DNA from: Eledone cirrhosa
Taxonomy: Eukaryota; Mollusca; Cephalopoda; Octopoda; Eledonidae
NCBI GenBank assembly: GCA_964016885.1
Contig: OZ024747.1
Span: forward strand, 6,925,631-6,989,630
Length of the DNA: 64,000 nt
Direction: 5' to 3'
Shown here piece by piece: positions 10,950-22,525 of the stretch. The notes beneath the pieces are model-generated. The model was given only the letters and a program-made list of their open reading frames with translations, did not search any database and had not been told where the DNA came from. Numbering within the stretch: the stretch's first letter is position 1; the number at the start of each line of letters is the position of its first letter. The translations under genes were made by a program, and so were the position numbers.

Positions 10950-11280
10950 GTAGTGGTAGTAGTAGTAGTAGTAGTTGTTGTTGTAGCAACGGTGGGTGAT
11001 AGTAGTAATATTAGTAGTGATGGGTGACAGATATTGTTGTCGTTTAGGTGCAGATCATCTAAGGTGTCCTTAGGTTTGGTAGAGTTAGCACTATATCATT
11101 CAAAGAGTCTCATCCCTTTTCAAGACACCACAGTTGTTTCAGATAGAGATTTGACTGTTTATTCTAACAAGTCAAGACAAGTGACAACTTACATGTTCGG
11201 ATGGTTCACAATAGTAACAGTAAGTATAACATTATTAGTAGTAGCAGTAGTAGTAGTAGTAGTAGTAGTAGTTTAATACA
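10950..11280. repeat. GTA/GTT trinucleotide tracts
   Basis: Two (GTA)n-rich patches near 10955-11010 and 11232-11270. Non-coding. Confidence 0.7.
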
Positions 11281-11566
11281 TCGTGTCAAGGATGACTGAC
11301 TTGGACTTGTAGAGCAAACCACCTAGAGAATTCCTGTTTGGGACCTATCTATCCCTTCTTATCTTTCCCAGGTAGTGATGCAGTGTAAGATTGTTCTAGA
11401 AGATCTGGTGCCTATTCTTTACATCAATGATAATTGGCACACAGAAGACTATCCTGTTCAGAGACACCTCAAAATATTTACATCAGATTTGAACTCTCAC
11501 TAACAATTAAGATGGTAGAGAGTTATTATCAGAGGTTTATCGTGGTTATTGTCACAGAATGAGCAC

Positions 11567-11718
11567 TGTGTTACCACCACCATCAATACCACCACCAATA
11601 CCACCACTAATACCACCACTAATACTACCACCAATACCACCACTAATACTACCACCAATACCACCACTAATACCACCACTAATACTACCACTAATACCAC
11701 CACTAATACCACCACAAA
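11567..11718. repeat. ACC/ACT/AAT trinucleotide minisatellite
   Basis: Imperfect array built from ACCACTAATACC-like blocks. It stays open in several frames only because the period is a multiple of three. No gene is inferred. Confidence 0.85.
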
Positions 11719-12169
11719 ATACTGCTCTGATATAAGTATTACTACAAACCAAACACGACTTGTTTATGACAGTGTATTAATGCAGGAACTGAAACGTTAT
11801 AAAGAAAACCACTTTCAGTTAATAAAATTTCAACGAAAACCTAACTTATTATCCTGCCATTTGCTGTGTCATAAGATGATACAACTAGCTGTGGGGTGTA
11901 TAGTGTACTATTTGAGAACAACTGCAACTGCCGCAATATTTCACAAGGGGGCGGGGCAGAAAAATAGTTTCCCCATTATGGTTCAGTGAGTTAGCTATCT
12001 TTTATGAATATATCATCTTTGGTTGGTGTACAGCACACATCTAGCATATACTATTATGATAAGACTGTATACGACATACGAAGTGGATATCACTCTTTTC
12101 CCAAACACGTAGGTCAACTGCCTTGAGATACGACGAAGCACCACAAGCACATTAAACTCATATTGTTCT

Positions 12170-12365
12170 TATTTAACCCAGTGTCAGCCATGATCGAGAA
12201 GATCTTTGAATAATTACATTCCAGTCGTGATCATCTTAACTTTTTTTTCGAACATTGTGAATTTAAGACTACATTATCTAATGTATTCCCACGCCCTTTA
12301 AAACGGCAGGGAATTTAGTTGCTATTTCTAGCAATTTGAACGACAGCTTCCTCGTTGAGTCGTCT
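12170..12365 (+). mobile_element. interspersed repeat family R1
   Basis: Shares a dispersed consensus: CAGCC(A/C)TGAT, then ATTCCA-CGTGA-CATC, a T-run, AAGACTACATT, then GGGAATTTAG-TGCTATTTCTAGCA. Relatives lie near 14.7, 15.8, 16.2, 20.75, 21.72/22.0, 48.15 (reverse), 52.15 and 61.9 kb. It is probably a short non-autonomous element of unknown class. Confidence 0.55.
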
Positions 12366-12369
12366 GTTA

Positions 12370-13740
12370 TTAAGTTCATTTAGTCGACACAAATCATCAA
12401 GCTGTCCCATCTCTTACAAAGAAGCAACACGTTAGTTTGTTAATATGAATTAGAGTAGATGTACGACGAAAACTTTGATACTTAATAAAATAAAATACTA
12501 TTACAAAGTAAGAAATAGTGTGAAATATTACGTTAAAAAGAAACAAAAACAACGAATTTATCAGAAGCAAAAAGTTGATAAATAAACTTAAAAAGAAATT
12601 TAATGGCATGTGTTAAGTTTCTGACACCAAACCTAAATAAGCCTATGAAGTTAGGTAAAAAAAAAGAGGGAAGAATAAAACACTCTTATGATTCAGAAGT
12701 ATATTTAAAAAACGACAGAAGGAATTTCCTTTTCTTTTTTTGAACCAACTTTAGTTTCTTTCCCACCCTTCCTCTTTCCTCACTTTGAGACATTTACTTA
12801 TCGGTTGATTAAAGAACCAAAGACTTGTATAACCATACGAAGATATATTTTACCGTAACTAGCAGCAAACAGAGTGAGGAATAAGTACTTATTTAAAATT
12901 CAAATTATTTATTTCGTTATGGAAAAACAAAAACACACAAAAAACTAAAATAACAAACACATATTTCTTAATCCTTTGAACGTGTATTAGCGTGTCTGAC
13001 TTAAGGTTTGATATAAAACAACAAGAAATCAAGGGCTACTAACTTAATAACTGCACTAAAAAACCTGAGTTTATCGCACTAGAATTACTTAATAACATCA
13101 TATAATATGGTGAAGTGCTCTAGTTGCAATGGGGGTGTATATGTATGCGAGTTAGGAAGCCAACGTCAAAAATAGTTTCTTTACCAGGATTAGAAATAAT
13201 TATAATACTCTTCGCAAGCAGAGTACGTTCTCTGACCTGATCTTTTCTGCTTTGACTTATTCACATAAATTTACAGTTAAAAAAATGTTTATATTGCAAC
13301 TAATTGTTTTTTTTTTTAATTTGCAGCCGGTACTAATTAAAATAGAGTGACATTTTCCCCCTGTTCACCGCTCCAGTCCCTATGGTGTCTGTTCTTGGTA
13401 GTGTTTACTGCCTATTTTTTTTTTTTTTACATCGCATCCAACACTCGGGGACTTTACTGGCTGTGATCTGTTAAACAGACATCGATACATAGGTCTTTCT
13501 GTATCCACCAATACACTTATCTATATCGTCATTTCACTGACATCATTGATTTTAGTTGGAATTTCTACAATGGAGTCATTCTGAAACAGCGAAAAAATTA
13601 ATTCCCACTTCCTAAAGCAAGGTAAGTTGGAAAGGAAAAGGGGGTTTAACCAGTTGATACTACTGCTAATGGTTTAGATTCTCTTACTAGTAATGTCCTA
13701 CTCAATAGCTTACTTCGCCATCGCCTTTTATTATACATAC
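12370..13740. other. non-coding AT-rich stretch
   Basis: No convincing ORF, RNA gene or repeat is visible apart from short T-runs. Confidence 0.4.
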
Positions 13741-13749
13741 TCTCACAAG

Positions 13750-13894
13750 GCATTATATATTATATTATATATATATATATATATATTTAAATAATTTATT
13801 TATATATGAATAATTTATTTATTTATTTATTTACAAATGTTTTAAAATATATTTCTCAATATAGCTTTATGTTGTCGAAACTGCTTTTCTCTGT

Positions 13895-13951
<57 letters not shown>

Positions 13952-14100
13952 ATATTATATTATATATATAATAATTGCATTGAAAAGCAGTAACGCAAAA
14001 CTCGGAGCACCGAGGTCATAAAATGATTTAATTGCTATTATGCACGCATGAGTGTGTGTGTATATATATATATATACAAATCACTATATATATATATACA
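13750..14100. repeat. (TA)n microsatellites
   Basis: Several TA tracts, the longest near 13898-13945, with ATTT runs near 13815. Confidence 0.85.
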
Positions 14101-14331
14101 GTAATTTGTATGTTAATTAAAGGGGATGTGGATGAAAGAAGAGACGGATCCCTATCGGATTTAATTTACAGACGCACACACACTTGTAGATATTCTATTA
14201 TCCTTACGTATATGTATGCACAGATACTAGATTCAGTCATTAGTTTATAGTCACATATTTTATACAAAATATATTTGACATTAGTACATATAAAAGCTCT
14301 TGTTCAAACACATACACGCAAAATTTCTCTC

Positions 14332-14445
14332 CTTTTCACACACACACACACACTCTTTCTTTTTCTTACACATGCGCGCACACATTCTCTTTCTCATACA
14401 CGCACACACACACACATTCTATTTCTCACACACACAGCACAAATT
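14332..14445. repeat. (CA)n-rich microsatellite
   Basis: Repeated CACACA and CTCTTTCT blocks. Short apparent ORFs here are low-complexity artefacts. Confidence 0.8.
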
Positions 14446-14689
14446 CTTAGCACGATCACCATACCAAAAGAAGAAAAAAGAAAAAGAACCAAAACGAAAA
14501 GTAAAACGAAACAAAAACTACAGGTTCTGGCTGGAACTGCCTGTTGACTACCATCACTGACAATTTCTCTGACCCCCCACATCTGTGATAATATTAGACC
14601 CCCACTTTAAGAGCATTAAGCTCAGGCGGCGGCGCTCGTTTAGAGAACTGTAGACCTATCATGGCCGGACATTATTATAACCCTGAGCA

Positions 14690-14865
14690 AGCAATCTACT
14701 ATCAGAGGAATCACAGTCGTGACCATTCCATCTTTTTTTATCGACATAGTGTGACATCCAAGATTACATTATTCAATACGTCGTTCCTTCTTTTTTCTAT
14801 TAGATAGTAGGGAATCTGACTGCTATTTTTAGCAGGTTGAATAATCCCATACAGGTTCCATCGTT
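14690..14865 (+). mobile_element. interspersed repeat family R1 copy
   Basis: Has the same order of shared segments as the 12.2-kb copy: CAGTCGTGACCATTCCATC, a T-run, then GGGAATCTGACTGCTATTTTTAGCAGG. Confidence 0.55.
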
Positions 14866-14869
14866 AGTG

Positions 14870-16300
14870 CGTGCGTGTGTCTGTGACTAAATTGTGTTGT
14901 ATTACTGTTGCCATTGCGTATTACGTGTATTGTAAAGAGCAATCGAGGGAGCTTTAATGGTTGCTCGACTTGCTAGAACATGCAGGAAAATTTCCCTCAA
15001 ATCACTCTTAAATAAGGAAAGGACGTGTTAAATCATGTAAACCTACATTGTCATAAAAAGACAGGAGTGTCATTGTTGGAATGTCTTTGAAAGTAGGTCT
15101 ACTCGAACGAGTTTGACTTGGGGCTAAACAACATCTACGTGTATTTCGTCAAGTGAAATAGAGTGGTCAAGTGCGGTGTCTTTTCTTTACATTTTATGTG
15201 TCGCCGTCAGAGGGCGGGATGTTGCAGATTTTTTAATATTTACGACCACTAACCTATAATAGCTTGGAACGGACATACATTCACCCTATATAATATATAT
15301 GTGTGTGTTTGGGGCCATAATAAATCTAATTCCTATGGCTTCGATTACCTATGAATTTATATATATATATATATATAGGAAGAAAATATTCAACCGTGAG
15401 CTCCTACGGTTTTTGATATATAAAATATGTATTAAAACTTTGATTTTTCGAGCGTTACCATGGGTTTCGTTTGACATAAATCGGTCCAACTCTTCAGGTG
15501 TGTTCTGAATGTGTTATTCAGAATGTACATGAAAAACTAGACATAATTATGTCTAACGAAACCATTGACAATGCACGATTAAATCAATCAAACTGTTAAT
15601 ACACGCATTGCATTGATTGCTCTTTTCAATCATTTGTACCCTCACCTGTATATGAGATTGTTTTTACATGTTTCACGGGTTGTTGGCCGATCATCAGAAG
15701 ACAAGTATTCTATGATTCCATATACGAACGTCATTTAAATCAAGCACAAACCAGTTGTTATTTCACTCCAGGTCAATTTTGACTAAGCAGACCAGTGATT
15801 AATTGCATTCCAACCGTGACCATCACATTAAATGCCATATATATCAATTCAGACCATAATTTAATCAAAATGACAGTCTAATTTACATGAAATGTATTTT
15901 CTAGATACAGAATTAATCAAATAATAAATATTTATACATAATACTGCATACATTAGAAAATGTCAGTTAAATTTACTGTTGGTATAATTAGAGTTTATAA
16001 GCCTTGCTGTGAAAATATAAACAAGTATGGAAAATATATTCTGTTAGTTTCTTCTGTACACAGAAAAACATAGATTGTCTTAACATGTTTTACTGCTGGT
16101 TGACCAATCAGAAGACAAGCATCCTTATTCCATCTCAGAAAAGAATTTATAATCAAATGTTATTTATATCAAACACAAACCAGTTATTTTATTGTAGGTC
16201 AGTTCTGACTGAGCTCACCAATGATCATCACATCTTTTTTCAGATGTAGTACATCTAGAATTACATGATTTAATGTATCCATACTTCCTAAAATGCTCGG
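14870..16300. other. non-coding, R1 fragments at 15765-15850 and 16185-16310
   Basis: The only recognisable content is diverged R1-family fragments and a short TA tract near 15357-15376. Confidence 0.4.
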
Positions 16301-16309
16301 ATGGTTTAC

Positions 16310-16900
16310 TAGAAGTAGTTGATAGCTTTTACTACCTAAGTGACCTAATTAGCTGAAGAGGTGGATTTATCCAAAGCATAGTAACCAGATTGAGAATAGG
16401 GTGAGAAAAATTCAGGGAGCTGTTCCCTTTGCTGGAAATAAAAAGTCTCTCTCTCAGAGTGAAGGGCAGATTGCATGATGTTTGTATATAAACTTTGATG
16501 CTGCATGGTATTAAGACATGGCTTTTCAATGCAGATGATTTGCAATGTTTAGAAAGAAACAAAGTGAGTATACTCCACTGGATGTGTAATGTTAGTGTAC
16601 ATGAACAACAAAACACAAATGAGCTAAGAGAAATACTAGGTATTTGAAGAATCAGTTGTATGACAGACTGTTTTGGTATGGACATGTCACACATATAAAA
16701 GATGCCAGTTATATAAAAAAAATGGCAAGAGCTTGAAATGGAAAGAGCTTGTGGAAAAAGGAAACCAAGAAAGGTATGAGATAAAGTAGTGAAGACCAAT
16801 CTGAATGAACTGAACCTCATGAATGAAATGATTACTGATGATAATCTGTGCTGGAGAAGATCTGTCCACCTTTACAAAGTTGACAAAACAGTTGGTGGTG
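16310..16900 (+). pseudogene. LINE reverse-transcriptase 3' fragment
   Basis: Broken translation parallels the 5.6-6.1 kb remnant (YYLSDLIS, then NVSVHEQ-like and GHVTHIKDASYIK segments), so both descend from the same LINE family. Riddled with stops. Confidence 0.6.
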
Positions 16901-16904
16901 ATGT

Positions 16905-17790
16905 CAGAGGCTGCAATATATATTTCACTGGATCTCTCTCTTACTATAGTAGGGTTCTGAAAGTTCCTGGTTTAAGGGTATCGCGAAAGGATAGAGCTGT
17001 CACCTTTACAGGGGAGGTAGGACCGCTGCAATAAGTGTGTGAATCTGAGTGGGGAATATGTTGAATAAAATCATAATTAACTGATCCTCCCGTATTTTCT
17101 TTTACTCAAAGCCAGGAACTTATACTCCGGTACTCCTCTTAAGTCACCATCTACTGCACTATTTGCTACCTTCCCAACTGTCATCCCCTACTCTACCATA
17201 CTGACTGAATATCATGGATGGGCATTTTAATCTGTTCATATTCAATTGCTCCCCTAATGAAATCAATTAATGGCCACCCTCTAAAATTATAGTTAATTGA
17301 TCAAAGGCCTTCCAGCCATGAGCATCCCATCTTTTATTCAGCAACTAGTGGCAGAGATTCCTTTAACAGAGTTCACTCCGTTGCAAGCATTTCGAGCAAG
17401 TCTCTAGTTTGAGGATAATTTCATCCTTTCTGTCTTGGTTGTCATGGGTACTGCTTTCCTCCCTCTATGAAGCCATTAACCCTTTCGTTTCCCTATTTCC
17501 AATGAAATACAGGGATTGATATAATTGACTGTGTCACTTGTCTAAAATTTGTAGTCTTGTATGTATGTCAAAAATTATTATTTGCTCTTTTTGTCTTCAA
17601 ATTAATGTCTGTTTTTATATATTTTTTCTCTTTGCAGGGTTTTCACTCCTAAACCCACAGTCTGAAAATGGGTCCAGATGCTTTGAAATGTAATTAAAAG
17701 AATTTTATGTTTAAAAAGATCTTTATCCTATGATCATATTAACCCTCTGTAGTTTCTAGTGGGATGTGTTATGGAAGATTTATCAGCTGT
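16905..17790. other. upstream flank of zinc-finger gene 2, no promoter recognised
   Basis: No ORF is supported. A TTAACCCTTTCGTTTCCC segment near 17477 resembles the end of a TTAA-type MITE also seen near 27.8 and 36.48 kb. Confidence 0.35.
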
Positions 17791-17817
17791 GTTTAGTTGC
17801 AGAGGAATTTTATAATG
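17771..17817 (+). promoter_or_regulatory. uORF and splice-acceptor-like site before zinc-finger gene 2
   Basis: An ATG at 17771 opens a 14-codon ORF whose TAA (17813-17815) overlaps the main ATG (17815-17817) as TAATG, a layout that permits reinitiation. Alternatively TTTAGTTGCAG at 17792-17802 is a splice acceptor and the exon begins at 17803, which would remove the uORF. The sequence does not decide between them. Confidence 0.45.
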
Positions 17818-19513
17818 CATTCCGAGAAAAAGCAGTTTCCTTGTGAGTTTTGTAGCAAATTTTTCTCAAAGGATTCCGATCTGCGAAGGCATGTTCGGAT
17901 ACACACCGGAGAGAAACCATTCACTTGTTCAGAGTGTGGAAAGTCTTTTACCCGGAACTCTAGTCTTAAACGGCATATAAAAACTCACGAGAAAATTGAT
18001 ATGTTAATTGCCAATAATTACATTGAAAAATTTACTGATGATTCGGTTTCAGTTAAAAGTATGGATAAAAACACAGAATTTTCTGACAATTTCCTTCGTG
18101 TTGAAAACTCCGATACAGGTGAACGAGTATATACTGTGGATATAACAAACATAGACTTAGATGATGACTTAGATCTGAAAGCACAGGAACAGAAGGATGA
18201 AGAAAATGAAGACACTTGTAAGGATGTGATTGTTATTGAAGACCTGTCGACAGAGGAAACTCCTGCATATACACAAGTTTGGTACGATGATGGAAGAATA
18301 GATTCTCCTGAATTTCCTGCTGATGACCAAGTTCAGAACTTGCAAGGAGGTAAACTGCACCAGTGTGTCGTTTGCTGGGGGTATTTTCTAAATGAAACAG
18401 ACTTGAAAAGACACTCACGAATGCATATTGGTGTCACTCAGTTTCCATGCATATTCTGTGGGAGAGAATTTTCCAAAGGTTCTGACTTAAGAAGACATAT
18501 TCGTACACATACCGGAGAGAAGCCATTTCATTGCAATTTGTGCAGCATGAGTTTTGCTAGGAACTGCAGTTTAAAGCGGCATGTTAAAAAACACACTGAA
18601 AATTTAGCACAGGATTTAGACAGACAGATGCAGAGTTTTTCTGGTGAATTCTTCAATAAAAAACCTGCAAAACCACAGAGTGTTGGAAACTCTTATCAGT
18701 GTGAGATCTGTGGTCGAGCTTTCTCAAAGTGTTCAAATTTGCAAAGACATGTACGGACACACACAGGAGAAAAGCCATTTACCTGTAGTTTGTGTGGTTC
18801 CAGTTTTACCAGAAATTGGCATTTAAAGCGTCATGCGAAAATTCACATTGCTGACAAAATCAGCATTGCTGACAAAGTGATAAACTTGGATGATAAAGTG
18901 ATAGACTTAGATGAAATTGCTGACACTATTTCCGATAATGTGGTTTACCAAGAGGACAGTCCAGCTCTAACTGAAGTGGTGCTTTACCACTGCGACATAT
19001 GCAAGAAAGATTTCTCAATACGATCTGACTTGAAAAGACATCTTAGAATACATACGGGAGAGAAACCATTTCAATGTGACATATGTGGACGAAGCTTTGC
19101 ACGTAAATATGGTTTGAAACGGCATAGTAAAATACATAAAGAAACACAGCTTTGTAGGTGTGACATATGCGATATGTACTTTGAAGATAACGACAGCTTA
19201 AAATGTCACTTGAAGTGTCATACATTTGCCAATGGAAAGGAAAAGGAAGAAAATATTCTGAAAAATGTGATGAAAGTCTGTACTAAAGGAAAGTCATTTT
19301 ATTGTCAATTATGTAACAAAACATTTTCCAAAAACTCTGACTTGAAGCGACATGTGAGAACCCATACCGGAGAAAAACCGTTTGTTTGCACTGTTTGTGG
19401 ACGAGGTTTTGCAAGGAACTGCAGCTTAAAAAGACATTTGAAAACTCATCGTGATAGCAATCTCATCAGTTGGACCGTATTGTCACCTGATACACTAGAA
19501 ACTTTCAAAGAGG
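17815..19513 (+). CDS. multi-C2H2 zinc-finger protein 2, main exon (566 codons)
   Basis: Encodes 12 C2H2 fingers for a probable nuclear DNA-binding protein. Fingers mostly come in pairs joined by TGEKPF. The first of a pair has a helix of the SKxSDLxRH type, the second of the xRNxSLKRH type. Pairs are separated by acidic spacers, for example residues 60-165 rich in D and E. Two fingers (near residues 180-200 and 443-465) are unpaired. The first ATG in frame is 17815; an earlier TTG at 17797 is not a credible start. The exon ends at GAGG followed by GTAAGTT (donor at 19514), and without splicing the frame would stop after three more codons at 19522-19524. There is no KRAB, SCAN, ZAD or BTB domain. 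The family is clear; the orthologue and targets are not. Confidence 0.9.
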
Positions 19514-19738
19514 GTAAGTTTTAAATATTTTTTTGTTTCCAGAACTATATTATTTTAATATATAGGTGGCAAATTGGCAGACATTAGATCAGTTAATACA
19601 TTACAGTATTTATTCTGGCTCTCTATGTTCTATGTTCAAATCCTGCCAAGGTCAACTTTGTCTTTTATTCTTTTGAAAATAACGCCCACTTCCCTGCTAG
19701 CAAGGGTTGGACAGGTCTACATAGACCAAATCGGTACT

Positions 19739-19982
19739 GAAGTGGAGCCACAGATCTCTCAGGCAGGCCAGGGATCTGTGTCTCACTTTATGTACGGTCG
19801 ACGCTCCACTGAGTGCACAGGAGAGGTTGTCATGTCTTTGACACAACTGAGGGTCTTTCTGACTCTTTTGTTTGGCAAGATTTCTACGACTGGATACCCT
19901 TCCTATTACCAACTACTCTACAGCCTGTACCGGGTGTGTTTATTGTGTAGATCACCAACACTAGGGAGGATGTCGTGTCTTT
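19739..19982 (+). mobile_element. interspersed repeat family R2
   Basis: A 240-base segment nearly repeated at 45979-46203. Shared landmarks are GGCCAGGGATCTGTGTCTC, CACAGGAGAGGTTGTCATG, TTTGTTTGGCAAGATTTCTA and ATCACCAACACTAGGGAGGA. It is non-coding, probably a SINE or MITE of unassigned family. Confidence 0.7.
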
Positions 19983-20232
19983 GACACAGCTGAAGGGTCC
20001 CCTCAATATTCTGAGTTCAAATCTCACTAATGACCAGGACTAATTATCCAGCCTCAGGATTACAATTGATAATGAAAGCTTCAATGGATGGAGGAGGACT
20101 GTGGCTGTCTGCTTCAGCAGTGGAACAACAACAATGATGATGAGGATGATGCAGTGTTACAATTACAAAACCCTGTACACAGCCTCTCATATAACATTAG
20201 AGATCCTGTAAATCATACTTCATCTCATTTCT

Positions 20233-20273
20233 TTAGAAACAGAATCATGGAATAGAAGAATACAACTACCATC
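20233..20273 (+). CDS. alternative candidate 3'-terminal exon of zinc-finger gene 2
   Basis: CATCTCATTTCTTTAG is a good acceptor, and the next bases join in phase with the G left by the 19513 donor to add 13 codons before TAG. It competes with the exon pair at 22.3 and 24.1 kb. No poly(A) signal lies nearby except one inside a MITE. Confidence 0.25.
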
Positions 20274-20343
20274 ATAGAATATAGTAAAGTGATAGAATAC
20301 TGTTAGATTAGTAGAATATAGCTGAGGATCAGTAACACATGTC

Positions 20344-20558
20344 TTAACCCCTTAGCATTTAAACCGGCTGTATCTGGCCAGAATCTCTCACCTCTTTCTG
20401 TTCAAACCAGCTGTAGCTTGCTACTCATACTGATGTTAAGGTATTGTTCTGAAAATAAATAATATCAAATTCTCATAGATTTGATATTATGTGAGATAAA
20501 GCCTTCACCATGAAAATATAATAGTATATATAGAGTAATGTAAATGCTAAAGAGTTAA
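20344..20558. mobile_element. TTAA-flanked MITE, 215 bp (piggyBac-like)
   Basis: Starts TTAACCCCTTAGCATTTAAA and ends GTAAATGCTAAAGAGTTAA, so the ends are inverted repeats and include TTAA on both sides. Same length and sequence type as the copy at 36633-36847. No coding capacity. TTAA targets and CCCTTTAGC-type ends fit the piggyBac superfamily; assignment is by structure only. Confidence 0.8.
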
Positions 20559-20739
20559 AGATGCCTCATGAAAAGAGATATTTTTTGTTGGCAACAAAAG
20601 TAACAGCTTCCTGATCTTCTCCCATCAGTTCTTTACAACTACTCTTAGTACTTATTCAATTATCCAGCTAACAGAACTTCTAATTTTTACTATTTCTGAA
20701 ATATGTTTGTGTTTTATTAGTGTTGTTGTTTAGCCCTAG

Positions 20740-20930
20740 GTCAATTTCTGATCCAATAGAAGTTGTTTCGAGTACGATTATATCTTGTTCTACGCTTGAG
20801 TATTACTTATCAAGTCTTCCTCTCTTTTTTAAAGTAATTAGTGTGTAATTTGAGAAATTTAGCTGCTATTTCTAGCAGGTTGAGCAAGCACATAGGGGCC
20901 CTTGTTGGCTTGATGGAAATTACATGGTTT
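20740..20930 (+). mobile_element. interspersed repeat family R1 copy
   Basis: TAGCCCTAGGTCAATTTCTG, then TTAGCTGCTATTTCTAGCAGG and an ending like CATAGGGGCCC, as in other R1 copies. Confidence 0.5.
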
Positions 20931-20961
20931 TCAGTTTAATTCCATTTTACAGCACTGTTGT

Positions 20962-20992
<31 letters not shown>

Positions 20993-21239
20993 CATACACA
21001 CACACACATATATATTTGTGTGTGTATCAGTCGATGCATGCACCTTCATATTAAGACTGTTTAAAGTAGATAGTAATGTTTGTTTATGTACCTAATAAAT
21101 AATGTCCTGCAGTTTAATAATTTTATGAATGTCAGTAATGTATTCCATAGAAAGATATCAAAGTATGGGTTGGCACTAGGAAGAACATCCAACATTATAT
21201 GCTGTAAATGTAGGCCTGCCCTTAAATAGGATACTGATG

Positions 21240-21545
21240 GTCAAATCATCATCATCGTTTAATGTCCATCTTCCACGCTAGCATGGTTTAGACGGGAATT
21301 GTCCCACTTGAGGCAAGATTGATCAGGTGACTGTGTCTCGCTCGTATAGGACTGTATCTGGCAGGTTTTCTACGGCTGGATGTCCTTCCCAACACCAACC
21401 ACATTTACAGTGTAGACTGGGAGCCTTTTTACCATGTCTCCTACACGACCACTTCAGTGTGGACTGGGTGCTTTTTTGTCGTGACACCTACACAACCTCT
21501 TTAGTTTGGACTGGATGTTCTGTGGGACCAACCTAACTTTACAGA
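21240..21545 (+). mobile_element. ATC-headed interspersed repeat (R3)
   Basis: Begins CATCATCATCGTTTAATGTCC, followed by CACGCTAGCATGG and TTCTACGGCTGGATGTCCTT. Relatives are at 24295-24540, 32060-32200, 43370-43580 (reverse), 49445-49690 and 55020-55160 (reverse). It is a common element of this genome with a degenerate (ATC)n or (GAT)n end. Confidence 0.6.
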
Positions 21546-21709
21546 GAAAGGGTAGTGGGTTGGGGTGTATATTTAGTTTTAGTTAAGAGGTGCCTATAGA
21601 CTAGGTTTAACTTTGTACGTAGGGAAGGCAGGTCTTCTATAGATTCAAATCAATAATCAAAATATCTGTGACCTTTGACATTTAACATCTGTTGTTCTTT
21701 AGCCTTAGT

Positions 21710-22085
21710 CCTGTTAGAGTAGAACAAAGGCATAACAGCTGTGACCATCCTGTCTTTGTATATCTTGGACTACTTTGTGAAGGTGTATGGCTTAGTGGTT
21801 AGAGAGTTGGATTCGCAATTGTGAGGTTGTGATTTCAATTCCCAGACTGGGTGATGCATTATATCCTTGAGCAAGATACTTTATTTCACATTGTTCCTTC
21901 CGCCAGGTGTTGCGACCAGTAAATAGTATCAGCAATGGAAACCTTGTTTCCTTGGTAAGTGATTGAGGTCTAGAATCTTGTTGATCTATTCCAGGACTAC
22001 TTTGGCTTCCGTGCCACTCTTTTGAGTGAATTTAGCTGTTATTTGTAGCAGGTCGATCAACCACATGGAAGCTTCTCTATTGGTA
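21710..22085 (+). mobile_element. R1 repeat split by a SINE insertion
   Basis: R1 left part at 21710-21776 and right part at 21994-22085, interrupted by the SINE described next. The junction sequence GGACTACTTT is present on both sides. Confidence 0.65.
21777..21993 (+). mobile_element. tRNA-derived SINE with 10-bp target duplication
   Basis: The head has a Pol III A box (TGGCTTAGTGG) and B-box-like GATTTCAATTCCC, followed by the family segment GAGCAAGATACTTTATTTCAC. It is flanked by GGACTACTTT at 21767-21776 and 21994-22003, a perfect target-site duplication. Boxes are degenerate, so transcription is doubtful. Confidence 0.8.
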
Positions 22086-22139
22086 TATTTTACTAGTGTT
22101 GACCAACAGATCTCATGATATCACTAATGTTATCAGATT

Positions 22140-22305
22140 ATTAATTTAAATTTGAACACTTCTTTACCAATATTATGGGCATGTGGTTAGAATGTCTCAG
22201 GAAAGAAGTGCTAGACAGATCTTACGAGCAGGAGACACAGGGTAAACCATGAGCTAGGTTGATCTCACCGGATCACTTGGAGAGGATTACTTGTGATGAA
22301 ACCCG
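22140..22305 (+). pseudogene. short LINE reverse-transcriptase tail remnant
   Basis: ATTATGGGCATGTGGTTAGA, then AGGAAAGAAGTGCTAGACAG and GGAGACACAGGG parallel the C-terminal LINE segment at 10.4 kb. Very decayed. Confidence 0.45.
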
Positions 22306-22333
22306 TTGGAAAGGAGTAATGACCTGATCATAG

Positions 22334-22525
22334 AGTTTGCTAAAGAAGAAGCCTTCACTTACAAGTTGGACATCATTCCATCCTTACTGTCTCAATGCAC
22401 AAAACCTTTATTTTTAGAATTGAAGATTTCCTCCTCGCCATCTTTCAAACACATTGAACTTATCAAGCTAGAAGAAACCGAAAAATCTACGGATAATGCC
22501 CTTATCTCTAAACTAAAATTAGATG
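22334..22525 (+). CDS. candidate penultimate exon, probably of zinc-finger gene 2
   Basis: An open frame with protein-like composition (FAKEEAFTYKLD, then SFKHIELIKLEETEKSTD) ends at GATG followed by a GTATGT donor (exon end 22525, phase 1). Acceptors ending at 22333 or 22345 would both join in phase with the donor at 19513; neither has a strong pyrimidine tract, so the start is uncertain. No domain is recognised. It is assigned to the zinc-finger gene because that is the only plus-strand gene upstream and phases agree. Confidence 0.45.

Noticed and set aside
11549..11989. Thr/Asn-rich 146-codon ORF
   Set aside because: Driven by an ACC/ACT/AAT trinucleotide array with no domain, splice context or conserved-looking flank.
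14275..14582. Overlapping ORFs on both strands at a CA/CT tract
   Set aside because: Low-complexity dinucleotide sequence without protein-like features.
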